Part shown: piece by piece, positions 55,482 to 63,493 of the stretch
Position numbering within the stretch: position 1 is the first letter of the stretch
Layout: each line of letters begins with the position of its first letter
NCBI GenBank assembly: GCA_965653565.1
Contig: CBFHAI010000007.1
Coordinates: forward strand, 1 to 64,000
From: JALCLA01 sp965653565
Lineage (GTDB): Bacteria; Pseudomonadota; Gammaproteobacteria; Xanthomonadales; Xanthomonadaceae
DNA length: 64,000 nucleotides
Direction: 5' to 3'
Program-made: the position numbers and the translations under genes
Notes under the pieces: generated by a model
What the model was told of the DNA's origin: nothing
Database searches by the model: none
The model's input: only the letters and a program-made list of their open reading frames with translations

Positions 55482-55505
55482 CTCGCGCGGAATACTTTGC
55501 GCGAG
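55482..55505 (-). promoter_or_regulatory. Second copy of the MFS palindrome
   Basis: CTCGCGC-N10-GCGCGAG occurs just before the start codon of the MFS fragment, as at 53602-53625. The arms are identical while the centre has changed, suggesting that the arms are constrained or were recently copied. Confidence 0.5.
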
Positions 55506-55527
55506 CATAGCAGCGCGAACAATCGCG

Positions 55528-55557
55528 GATCGCCCTCGACCAAGGTCGAGGGCGATC
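55528..55557. terminator. Perfect 14-bp hairpin after delta-60 copy 2
   Basis: GATCGCCCTCGACC and GGTCGAGGGCGATC are perfect complements separated only by AA. The hairpin follows the copy 2 stop by nine bases. No T tract is present. The corresponding place after copy 1 has a degraded form (CGCCCCCGATC...GTCGAGGGCG). Confidence 0.55.
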
Positions 55558-55566
55558 CTGCGACTC

Positions 55567-57003
55567 TTATTCGAATCCGTTGGCGAAAAGCGACGGAACC
55601 GTCGATTCGAGTCGATAGACGACGAAGCCCGTATCCGTTCCGCCGGCATCGAACTCGCCGAGGACAACGGGACGATCGTCCTGCATTGCGATTGCGACGC
55701 CGCGTTCGCCGCCTGTCGATGTTGCAGGGGCGGGGAGAAGCGTCGTTCCATCAATGCCGAACGTGGGGTCGAGATCCCCGTCGGGCGTGAGGCGCATCAC
55801 GGCAATGTCGCTGGGGTTGGCGGCGCCGTCGTCGTGATACAGCGTGCCGACAAGATAGATTCGGCCGAATTCATCGACAACCATTCCGGACAAGGTTTCG
55901 TCCTTCTCCGGGTGTGCTGAGTCGAAGTGATATATGCGTTTGCCATTTCCATATGGCCCGAAGTTGGGATCGAGGTCAGCCGACGAAGGGGATAGCAATC
56001 GCGCCAGCGCAATCTCCCGATTTTCCCCTTCGGCATCCGCAGTTGCGATACCCGCAAGCAGTATCCTGCCGGCAATATCCTGACCGACGGCCACGGCGCG
56101 GTCGTCATCGTTGCTGTCGGGCAAATCAAAGGGCACCGTGGTGACTTCGAAGCTACCGTCATCAGCGACGGCGACCAGCAAAAAGTCCCGGTCCGTTGCA
56201 AGGAAATCTGAATTTCCTCCTAGAAAAACGTCTCCGGCAACGTACACGCCGCCGACCACCCGAGTCGCGGCCCGAGCGGTTTCGGGGTAGGGCTGAGAGA
56301 ACGGCGGAATCACCCTTAATTGCCCCGTTCCCGAGTAGAAGTTCAGATCGGGTGCGATACCCGTCCCCGTGTCAATCAGTCGAGTCACGTAGACATCGGA
56401 GTCGTTTCCCGTGCCAGCGGTACCGACCACGAAAAATCCCCCGTCCTCGTCCGGTACGGTGGACGCATCCCAGCGAAGCGGTTCACCGACCACCTTCGCA
56501 ATATCGATGCTCGCCGTGTTTCCGCCGTTGAGGAGGCACGGGGTATGTCCACGCTGCAATGACGCCATAGTGTCGAAAGCGAAACCGGCAAGGCAGAAGC
56601 CTCCATCGGGAAAAAGGGTGACACTTGACGCGCCTGCCGGCACTTCGTCCGGGCCGGGACTATGCAAGGTTCCGTCGCCCTTGCCGTCGAAGGTCGTATC
56701 GAGCGAACCGTCCGCTTCGAGTCTTGCTGCGGCTAGCTCATTGACGTAGCTGGCTGAGCTCACCGTGCCGCTTACGACAATTCGGCCATCGCCATCCACT
56801 GCGATGGCCGACGCAAAATCCCCGTTGCCATTGCCCAGATCGAACTGGATGATTCGATGGCCCGAATCGCCGAATCCGACATCGAGATCGCCATCTTTGG
56901 CCATTGCCGATTGGAAGCCGAGGCCCGCCAAGATCGCCGCAACGAGAACCGAGCGGTAGATCGTCTTTCGTTGATTGTTGCCGCCGCATGGTGTGTAGAT
57001 CAT
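55567..57003 (-). CDS. Secreted delta-60-repeat protein, copy 2 (FANGFE C-terminus)
   Basis: A 478-residue exported protein with a signal peptide (about residues 1-44, ending SAMA). Its repeats (DGDLDVGFGDSGHRII, SAIAVDGDGRIVVSGT, GMVVDEFGRIYLVGT) align with copy 1 almost throughout, ending TVPSLFANGFE. Differences are concentrated in the middle, for example after GTGQ, where four extra residues (IPPFSQPY region) occur. The ATG at 57003 matches copy 1. It is in the same orientation as copies 1 and 3. The function is unknown, but its secreted nature and tag are clear. Confidence 0.85.
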   Translation of the reverse strand: MIYTPCGGNNQRKTIYRSVLVAAILAGLGFQSAMAKDGDLDVGFGDSGHRIIQFDLGNGNGDFASAIAVDGDGRIVVSGTVSSASYVNELAAARLEADGSLDTTFDGKGDGTLHSPGPDEVPAGASSVTLFPDGGFCLAGFAFDTMASLQRGHTPCLLNGGNTASIDIAKVVGEPLRWDASTVPDEDGGFFVVGTAGTGNDSDVYVTRLIDTGTGIAPDLNFYSGTGQLRVIPPFSQPYPETARAATRVVGGVYVAGDVFLGGNSDFLATDRDFLLVAVADDGSFEVTTVPFDLPDSNDDDRAVAVGQDIAGRILLAGIATADAEGENREIALARLLSPSSADLDPNFGPYGNGKRIYHFDSAHPEKDETLSGMVVDEFGRIYLVGTLYHDDGAANPSDIAVMRLTPDGDLDPTFGIDGTTLLPAPATSTGGERGVAIAMQDDRPVVLGEFDAGGTDTGFVVYRLESTVPSLFANGFE

Positions 57004-57260
57004 GTGTTTTCCCGGCTGCAAAGGAGAGGCGCCGGTGGTCGCAATCCGCCCCACCCGCTCCTGCGCAGTACGCACGTCCGCTGTCACGCGGACATGTCCG
57101 GAGTCAACTCCAGCGGCTCGCGCTGAGCCCCGGCCGCCCCAAACTGACTTGCACATCCTCAACCGATTCGCGGCTGTCTCTTCGCCGCACAGTTCCAAGC
57201 CACCTCCGCCTGCGGACGACGCGCGGGTTCGCGCCGCCCGTCAACGGTGTCCTGGGGTGC

Positions 57261-58673
57261 TCACTCGAAACCGTTGGCGAAAATCTGGGCAGGTTCGCTG
57301 GTTGTCAGTCGCGCGATGAAGAAGTCCGTGTCGGCGCCGCTGAGCTCGTAATCAGCCAGAATCACCGGACGATCGTCCTGCAAAGCGATGGCTACCCCTT
57401 CTTCGCGACTTTTTCCTCCCGAGAGCACTGTATTGATGTCCAGAATCAGGCGGCCTGAACTTCCGAACGTAGTGTCGATTTCGCCATCGGCTTTCAATCT
57501 CAGCACGGCGATGTCGCTGGGGTTTTCCGGCTGGTTGGGATAGTAGAGCGTGCCGACGATGTAGATTCGGCCGTACGAGTCGACGACCATGCCACGCACC
57601 GACTCGTCCCACTCCGGGTGCGCTGCGGAAAAATTGTAGAGCCGGCGCCCGATGTCCAGCCCCGGCTGTAAAAAGGAAGGGTCAGGATCGAACAACGACA
57701 ACCTGCGTGCGACAGCAATATCACGATCAGCGCTGAATTGATCTTTGGTCGCCGTACCCGCAACAAGAATCCGTCCCTGTGCATCCAGCGCGACGCCGTA
57801 GGCCCGATCGTCCTGGTTGCTTCCGGATAGGTCAAAGTGAATTCTTGTCGACTCTACCGTTGCGTCTTCGCCGACAGCGGCCAGCGCGAAGTCGTAGTCG
57901 GTTTCCAGACCAATGCCCTGACTGTGGGTACTGCCAACGACATAGACACGACCCACCGCGGCGGACATCGCCGTAGCGTCGTCGGCGACGTTGAATTCGC
58001 CGACGTCGATTCGCAGCAGCCCGCCGCTCTGAGGGCTGAAGGTCAGGTCGGGAGTAACCTGTGGTGCGTTGAAGCGAGCCACGACGAAATCCCTGTCCGG
58101 ACTATTGGCCGTTCCGACCGTGCCTGCCGTGTAAAAAGACTGCGTCGATGTCGTCAAGGTCGCGGCGTGCCAGCCGACCGATTCGCCGGGCGCAACGGTG
58201 ATGTTATCGGCATTCGGCTGCGCGTCGATGTCCGTGCAAACGATGTACCCGTCGCGCTGAAAACTGACGGTATTGAAACGGACCCCCGACAGACACGGCC
58301 CAGTCATCGATCTGGCGGTGAGCGCCAGGCCACGCCCCGGAAAATTCGGATTCGCCGGTACGTGTCTTGCCCACTCTTCAATACCATCCGGCGTGAGGCG
58401 TGCCATCACCAGTTCGGTATGAAAATCGCTGGAGGATGCAAACCCGCCCACCACCAGATAGTTGTCCTCATCGACCACGATGGCTGTTGGCGTATCCGTA
58501 TTTCCGTTGCCGAGGTCGAAATTGACACTTACCAATCCATTTCCATCAAAAGAGGGATCGAGGTCGCCGTCGGCTGCATTGCTGGAAAAAGTCGCCGACC
58601 CTAGCAGCACCGACCCAAGAAAAAGCGAACGAGGAATGGAGTAGCGCGCGGGAGAATGGAATTGTGAGGACAT
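57261..58673 (-). CDS. Secreted delta-60-repeat protein, copy 3 (FANGFE C-terminus)
   Basis: A 470-residue exported protein with a signal peptide (about residues 1-33, SLFLGSVLLGSATFSSNA). Its repeats (DGDLDPSFDGNGLVSVNF, TAIVVDEDNYLVVGGF, GMVVDSYGRIYIVGT) are recognisably related to copies 1 and 2 but clearly more diverged. It ends SEPAQIFANGFE. GGAG lies eight bases before the ATG at 58673. The C-terminal motif is conserved although the rest has drifted. Its 257-base downstream gap to copy 2 contains copy 2's promoter region. It is divergent from the ABC exporter gene. Confidence 0.85.
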   Translation of the reverse strand: MSSQFHSPARYSIPRSLFLGSVLLGSATFSSNAADGDLDPSFDGNGLVSVNFDLGNGNTDTPTAIVVDEDNYLVVGGFASSSDFHTELVMARLTPDGIEEWARHVPANPNFPGRGLALTARSMTGPCLSGVRFNTVSFQRDGYIVCTDIDAQPNADNITVAPGESVGWHAATLTTSTQSFYTAGTVGTANSPDRDFVVARFNAPQVTPDLTFSPQSGGLLRIDVGEFNVADDATAMSAAVGRVYVVGSTHSQGIGLETDYDFALAAVGEDATVESTRIHFDLSGSNQDDRAYGVALDAQGRILVAGTATKDQFSADRDIAVARRLSLFDPDPSFLQPGLDIGRRLYNFSAAHPEWDESVRGMVVDSYGRIYIVGTLYYPNQPENPSDIAVLRLKADGEIDTTFGSSGRLILDINTVLSGGKSREEGVAIALQDDRPVILADYELSGADTDFFIARLTTSEPAQIFANGFE

Positions 58674-58902
58674 GAGGCGGCTCCATGGGGAATAGAGGCG
58701 CTTTACGCAAACATTCAAGCAGTCGGACATCGGAACCGCATGCCCCAAGAGGGGTACCCGATACCCGCAAAACCACCGGCAAGGCCGATCCCATCCGCTC
58801 ATGCCAGCCCGACGCAGACCTCCGAGGCCAGCCGCCTCGCAGCAACAGCGCCCACACATCGACCTGCATTGAACGCCCGCGATTCGCCCCAACCTGCGCT
58901 GC

Positions 58903-60753
58903 ATGTCGACCCCCGAACTCGCCGCTGAAATTCCCGCTGCCGCGCCCGCCCCCAGGCCCCCGTCCGGCCTCGAGGTGGTCCGGGGGCTTTTGCCTTATCT
59001 ATGGCAGTTCCGCCTGCGTATTGCTGCAGCGCTGAGCCTGATGCTGATCGCCAAGCTGGCGAATGTCGGGGTGCCGCTGGTGCTCAAGCGGCTGGTGGAC
59101 GATCTCAATGTCGCGCCGAGCCTGATGCTGTTGCCGGTGGCGCTGTTGCTCGCCTACGGCGCGGCGCGGTTGTCGACGACGATCTTCACCGAATTGCGGC
59201 AACTCGTTTTCGCGCGCGTGATGGCGCGCGTGTCACGGCTCATCACGCTCAAAGTGTTCCGCCATCTGCATGCGCTGTCGCTGCGGTTTCATCTGGCACG
59301 GCGCACCGGCGGCGTGGCGCGCGATGTCGAGCGCGGCGGCAGTGCAATTTCCGATCTGCTCGACTGGACGGTCTACACCATCCTGCCGACGCTGATCGAA
59401 ATCGTGCTGGTCACCTCCGTGCTGGTGGTGCGCTACGACTGGGGCTTCGCCGGCATCACGCTGCTGACGCTCGGCGCGTATGTGGCCTTCACGTTCGCGG
59501 TGACCGAGTGGCGCACGCGTTTCTATCGCGCCGCGGTGGAAGCCGATACGCATGCCAACGAGCGCGCGGTCGATTCGCTGCTCAACTACGAAACCGTCAA
59601 GTACTTCGGCAACGAGGAACACGAAGCGCGCCGCTACGACACCAATCTGGTGCGGCTGGAAAACGCGCAGGTGAAAAGCATGAAATCGCTCGCGGTGCTC
59701 AACACCGGGCAGAGCGCGATCATCGCGATCGGCGTCACCGCGATGATGTGGCGCGCGGCGGCCGGCGTGGTGAGCGGCCAGATGAGCATCGGCGACCTGG
59801 TGCTGGTGAACGCGTATCTGCTGCAGCTGGCGATTCCGCTGAATTTCCTCGGCATGGTGTATCGCGAGGTGAAGCAGGCGCTGACCAATATGGAGCGATT
59901 GTTCGGACTGCTCGGCGAGCGCCAGGACGTGCAAGACCGTCCCGACTCCGCGCCGCTGACGACGCGCCGCCCGCACGTGCGCTTCGAACAGGTCGATTTC
60001 GGCTACGACGTGCGCCGGCGCATCCTGCACGACGTCGATTTCGAGGTGGCGCCCGGCGCGACGGTGGCGGTGGTCGGCCATTCGGGCTCGGGCAAATCGA
60101 CGTTGTCGCGACTGCTATATCGTTTTTATGATGTCGACGCCGGCCGCATCACGATCGACGGCCGCGATATCCGCGACGTGACGCAGGCTTCGCTGCGCGC
60201 GGCGATCGCGATCGTGCCGCAGGATACGGTGCTGTTCAACGACACCATCTACTACAACATTCTGTACGGCCGTCCCGGCGCCACGCGCGACGAAGTGCTT
60301 GCCGCGGCCAAGGCGGCGCATATCCACGACTTCATCGAATCGCTGCCGGACGGCTACGAGGCCGAAGTCGGCGAACGCGGACTGAAATTGTCGGGCGGCG
60401 AGAAGCAGCGTGTCGCGATCGCGCGCGCGCTGCTTAAAAATCCGGCGGTGCTGATTTTCGACGAGGCGACATCGGCGCTCGATTCCAAATCGGAAAAGGC
60501 GATCCAGGCCGAGCTCGATCGCATCGCGGAAGGCCGCACCACCCTCGTCATCGCGCATCGGTTGTCGACGGTGATGAATGCCGACCAGATCCTCGTGCTC
60601 GATGGCGGACGCATCGTCGAACGCGGCACGCACGCGCGGTTGCTGGCCGATGGCGGGCATTACGCGCAGATGTGGCGGCTGCAACAGCAGCAACGCGAAC
60701 AAGCGGCGCAGGAAACGCGCCTCGAAGAACGCAGCGCCGATCGCATCGGCTGA
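58903..60753 (+). CDS. Atm1-like ABC exporter (half transporter)
   Basis: A 616-residue protein with six membrane segments (about residues 40-320) fused to an ATPase domain. The sequence LLNYETVKYFGNEEHEARRYD is typical of the Atm1/HMT1 group. Walker A is VVGHSGSGKSTLSRLLYRFYD, the signature is LKLSGGEKQRVAIARAL and Walker B is VLIFDEATSALD. Family members export glutathione or glutathione-metal complexes (NaAtm1) or link to iron-sulfur metabolism, so heavy-metal detoxification is a likely role here. The substrate is inferred. The protein acts as a homodimer in the inner membrane. Confidence 0.92.
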   Translation: MSTPELAAEIPAAAPAPRPPSGLEVVRGLLPYLWQFRLRIAAALSLMLIAKLANVGVPLVLKRLVDDLNVAPSLMLLPVALLLAYGAARLSTTIFTELRQLVFARVMARVSRLITLKVFRHLHALSLRFHLARRTGGVARDVERGGSAISDLLDWTVYTILPTLIEIVLVTSVLVVRYDWGFAGITLLTLGAYVAFTFAVTEWRTRFYRAAVEADTHANERAVDSLLNYETVKYFGNEEHEARRYDTNLVRLENAQVKSMKSLAVLNTGQSAIIAIGVTAMMWRAAAGVVSGQMSIGDLVLVNAYLLQLAIPLNFLGMVYREVKQALTNMERLFGLLGERQDVQDRPDSAPLTTRRPHVRFEQVDFGYDVRRRILHDVDFEVAPGATVAVVGHSGSGKSTLSRLLYRFYDVDAGRITIDGRDIRDVTQASLRAAIAIVPQDTVLFNDTIYYNILYGRPGATRDEVLAAAKAAHIHDFIESLPDGYEAEVGERGLKLSGGEKQRVAIARALLKNPAVLIFDEATSALDSKSEKAIQAELDRIAEGRTTLVIAHRLSTVMNADQILVLDGGRIVERGTHARLLADGGHYAQMWRLQQQQREQAAQETRLEERSADRIG

Positions 60754-60780
60754 CATCGCTATCGCGCGGCACCGCACTTC

Positions 60781-60812
60781 TCCTTCTCCCACCGGGAGAA
60801 GGCCGGGATGAG
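60781..60812. repeat. CTTCTCCC-hairpin intergenic repeat
   Basis: CTTCTCCC and GGGAGAAG form a short hairpin followed by GCCGGGATGAGG. The type is widespread in proteobacteria and related to 10257-10290. It lies in the 195-base gap after the ABC exporter, with the next repeat. Confidence 0.6.
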
Positions 60813-60843
60813 GTTCGGGCTTGCGTAGGCTGCTTTTGGAGCC

Positions 60844-60900
60844 AGAGAAGGACGCAGAGGACGCGAAGATTTAAAAGAGAGGACACCAAGGGAAGCAAGA
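60844..60900. repeat. GACGCAGAGGACGC dispersed repeat, second copy
   Basis: Purine-rich sequence with GGACGCAGAGGACGC, matching 28223-28271 over its first 20 bases and then diverging (GAAGATTTAAAAGAGAGG). It has no coding potential. Confidence 0.55.
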
Positions 60901-60948
60901 ATATATAGACGAAGTCGTCGCGTTGACCGCGTCTGTATTTGCGTCGGG

Positions 60949-61635
60949 CTACCTCAGCGCTATTTCGATACTTCCGTCGTTGCGATCGATCAGCGGTGGT
61001 GGCGCCGCGATGGCGAAGGCGGCGTGGAAGTGGGCGAAGGTGACGAGGGCGCCGGCGACGGCTTCCTGCCTTGCCGATTCGTCGACCGCGGCTTCGAGGC
61101 GGTGCAGCAAGGTGGCCCAGGCCGGTTGCGCGGCGTCGTTCGGCGGGTCGAGGAAACGCAGGGCGCCCGCGACGCACAGGCCGAGTTGTTCGCGCAGGTG
61201 GCGCGCCGTGGCGCGGCCGTCGAGTCGCGACGCTTCCATCGCGTAGAGCGCGCCCCACCATTCGGCCGATGTGGGCGGCCAGTCGAAGGAGAAGCTGGCG
61301 CGCGCCGGTTCATCGATGACGTCGTCATGCAGCGCCGCCAGATCCAGATGCAGCGCGTCCAGACGCGCGGCCGGGTCGCAACCGGAGGCTTCATGCAGGG
61401 CCGCGGGCAGGCATTCGACCCACGGCACGAAGACGGTCAACTGCGCTTGCAGGAAATGCCGGTAATCGAACAGCGTGACGTCGTTGGATCGTACCTGTTG
61501 ATGAAGCCAGGTCGACTCGAGCGCGAGCTGGGCGCGCTCGGTGGCCTCGCGCAGCGCTTCCACGGTGGTTGCAGGCAGGCTCGCAGCGTGGGTGGTCGCA
61601 ACGTGAGGCGCGCTCCCTGGAACGCTGGTGGCCAC
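60949..61635 (-). CDS. Heme oxygenase-like (biliverdin-forming) protein
   Basis: A 228-residue all-helical protein. TLFDYRHFLQAQLTVFVPWVECL and the overall length resemble bacterial heme oxygenases of the BphO type, which open heme to biliverdin, CO and iron. A candidate proximal His is in ESTWLHQQVRS. I cannot see an unambiguous distal Gly-rich helix, so this is a family-level call. The start is the GTG at 61635 (VATSVPGS); the longer frame overlaps the next gene. It follows the small membrane gene with five bases between. No bacteriophytochrome is in the window. Confidence 0.62.
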   Translation of the reverse strand: MATSVPGSAPHVATTHAASLPATTVEALREATERAQLALESTWLHQQVRSNDVTLFDYRHFLQAQLTVFVPWVECLPAALHEASGCDPAARLDALHLDLAALHDDVIDEPARASFSFDWPPTSAEWWGALYAMEASRLDGRATARHLREQLGLCVAGALRFLDPPNDAAQPAWATLLHRLEAAVDESARQEAVAGALVTFAHFHAAFAIAAPPPLIDRNDGSIEIALR

Positions 61636-61640
61636 CGGTC

Positions 61641-61913
61641 CTAGCCCTGGTCGGGCACCATCATGCCGGCGGTCACTTCGCGCGTGCCGGCCTTCACCTG
61701 GTCGGCGAGATCGTGGCCGAACCACACCACGGTGCCGAAATACAACGACGTCACGACGATCACGCCGGCCAGGCCGATGAGCCGGCCGCGCGAGAACAGA
61801 CGAAGCCGCGGGATCGAACCGTTGGAGATCGAACCGTTGGAGATCGCACCGTTGGAGATCACACCGTTGGACTCGACGCGGTCGCTACGGTCCGCATTCA
61901 TTGCCTGCTGCAT
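61641..61913 (-). CDS. Small membrane protein with SNGxI repeats
   Basis: A 90-residue protein that I do not recognise. Residues 1-35 are polar and include four copies of the pentapeptide (I/V)SNG(A/S/V), encoded by a 15-bp tandem repeat. One membrane segment follows (GLAGVIVVTSLYFGTVVWFG, about 50-69), then a short tail ending VPDQG. GGGAGA lies before the ATG at 61913. It is the middle gene of a three-gene run with the heme oxygenase-like gene and the small secreted protein. The repeat may vary in length among strains. Confidence 0.7.
   Translation of the reverse strand: MQQAMNADRSDRVESNGVISNGAISNGSISNGSIPRLRLFSRGRLIGLAGVIVVTSLYFGTVVWFGHDLADQVKAGTREVTAGMMVPDQG
61812..61871. repeat. 15-bp tandem repeat (4 units) inside the small membrane gene
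   Basis: Four units of GATCGAACCGTTGGA; the first two are identical, the third has C for A at one place and the fourth two changes. Because 15 is a multiple of three, gain or loss of units keeps the reading frame and only changes the number of ISNGS-like pentapeptides. Confidence 0.85.
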
Positions 61914-61972
61914 GACTACTCTCCCTGATGTCCCTACCGCGTCGCGCCAAAGGCGCGACACCCTTTGCATCC

Positions 61973-62188
61973 TCAACGCGTCGCGAGCACCACTTCCGGA
62001 TGCGTGCAGTCGCCGAGCCAGGCGGCGTCGAGGCGGTTGCATGCGAGATCCGCGCTGCGGCTATCGCCGACTGCGTAGAAGCCCGCATCGCGGCCGTCCG
62101 CCAGATCCGCCTCCCAGCGCACCGCGCCGGCGGTGAACGCCAGCGCCGCCACCGCCAGGTATTTGAACGATCGGTTTTCGTTTTTCAT
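61973..62188 (-). CDS. Small secreted or membrane-anchored protein
   Basis: A 71-residue protein of unknown function. The N-terminus is signal-like (KNENRSFKYLAVAALAFTAGAVRW) and is followed by GRDAGFYAVGDSRSADLACNRLDAAWLGDCTHPEVV. It has two cysteines that could form a disulfide. It is the first of three closely spaced minus-strand genes. The region between it and the next plus-strand gene (62189-62556) has no other gene I can support. Confidence 0.6.
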   Translation of the reverse strand: MKNENRSFKYLAVAALAFTAGAVRWEADLADGRDAGFYAVGDSRSADLACNRLDAAWLGDCTHPEVVLATR

Positions 62189-62556
62189 CGCCCTGACCCC
62201 GAGTGCTCCGTGCCGACCCCTCGCCTGCCCGGATGCGCATGGATTGGCAAGAAGCGCGCCACCGCCGGCGGAACGTAAAGCCCGCGTCGCTGCGCGGTTA
62301 GCTCGATGTTTCAAGGCCGAAGTGGCAGCGATTCGCACGGCACCCGTTTGGCTCACGTTGCAAATCGCACTTCGAAGGTGAAAACGGACTTTTTCGTGGC
62401 CGGCGGTTTCGGGCGGGCCGCGCTTGACGAACGCCCATTTCAAACGTACGTTCGGCACGGGGAAAAACGCGAATGGATTCGACCGCCGGCCGATGCGGCC
62501 TGCGTCTTCGTGTCATGGCCTGTTGCCGGGCCAGGCTTGCCTTCGGGGAGAAGAGC

Positions 62557-63489
62557 ATGTTCTTTCGCGCCATACACCGCGCTCTGGCGGTGCTGTTGTT
62601 GTGTTCGATCCCGTTGTTTTCGTCCGCCCAGACGGGCTACACCCAGACCCGCCATCCGATCGTGCTGGTGCATGGATTGCTCGGGTTCGATTCGCTACTC
62701 GGCGTCTACGACTACTGGTACGGCATCCCGTCGGACCTGCGTTCGGGCGGCGCGCGCGTCTATCTCGCCAACGTGTCGTCGAGCAACTACAGCGAGGTGC
62801 GCGGCGAACAGCTGATCCGCGATCTCGACAACCTGCGTGCCATCTACGGCCACGCGCGCTTCAACCTGATCGGACACAGCCACGGCGGTCCGACCATCCG
62901 CTACGTCGCCGCGGTGCGGCCCGATCTGGTGGCCTCGATCACCTCGATCGGCTCGCCCCACACAGGCAGCAAAGTCGCCGACGGCTTGAACGCCACGCTG
63001 CCGGTGGGCTCGCCGTTGCGGCCGGTGGTCGCCGGCTTCGTCAACGCGCTGTCGGTGTTCCTCGAATTCCTGTCCGGCGACGACGATCCGCAGGATGCGC
63101 TCGGCGCGCTGGCCTCGCTGTCGTCGAGCGGCGCGGCGCAGTTCAACGCGCGCTTCCCGAAAGGCATGCCGGCGACCAGTTGCGGGCAAGGCGCGGCCGT
63201 CGTCAACGGCATCCGCTACTACTCGTGGGGCGGCACTTCGGTGCTCACGCATGTGCTCGATGCCAGCGATCCGCTGATGGGCGCCGGCAGCCTGTTCTTC
63301 GGCTTCGAGCAGAACGACGGCCTCGTCGGCCGCTGCTCCTCGCACCTGGGCGTGGTGCTGCGCGACGACTACGGCTGGAATCATCTCGACGAAGTGAACC
63401 AGGTGCTCGGGCTGACGAGCTGGTTTGCATCGAATCCGAAGTCGGTGATCCGCGCGCATGCGAACCGCTTGAAGGCGGCCGGGTTGTAG
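62557..63489 (+). CDS. Secreted triacylglycerol lipase (family I.1/I.2 type)
   Basis: A 310-residue exported lipase with a signal peptide (about residues 1-25, ending SSAQ). HPIVLVHGLLGFDSLLG marks the oxyanion region and LIGHSHGGPTIRYVA the nucleophile Ser, with GHSHGG as in Pseudomonas-type lipases. The catalytic Asp lies in the C-terminal QNDGLVGRCSSH region and the His in GWNHLDEVNQ. Two cysteines (TSCGQG and GRCSSH) probably form the family's conserved disulfide. The ATG at 62557 follows GGGGAGA. The next gene encodes the specific foldase, as usual for this family. Confidence 0.94.
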   Translation: MFFRAIHRALAVLLLCSIPLFSSAQTGYTQTRHPIVLVHGLLGFDSLLGVYDYWYGIPSDLRSGGARVYLANVSSSNYSEVRGEQLIRDLDNLRAIYGHARFNLIGHSHGGPTIRYVAAVRPDLVASITSIGSPHTGSKVADGLNATLPVGSPLRPVVAGFVNALSVFLEFLSGDDDPQDALGALASLSSSGAAQFNARFPKGMPATSCGQGAAVVNGIRYYSWGGTSVLTHVLDASDPLMGAGSLFFGFEQNDGLVGRCSSHLGVVLRDDYGWNHLDEVNQVLGLTSWFASNPKSVIRAHANRLKAAGL

Positions 63490-63493
63490 CGCG

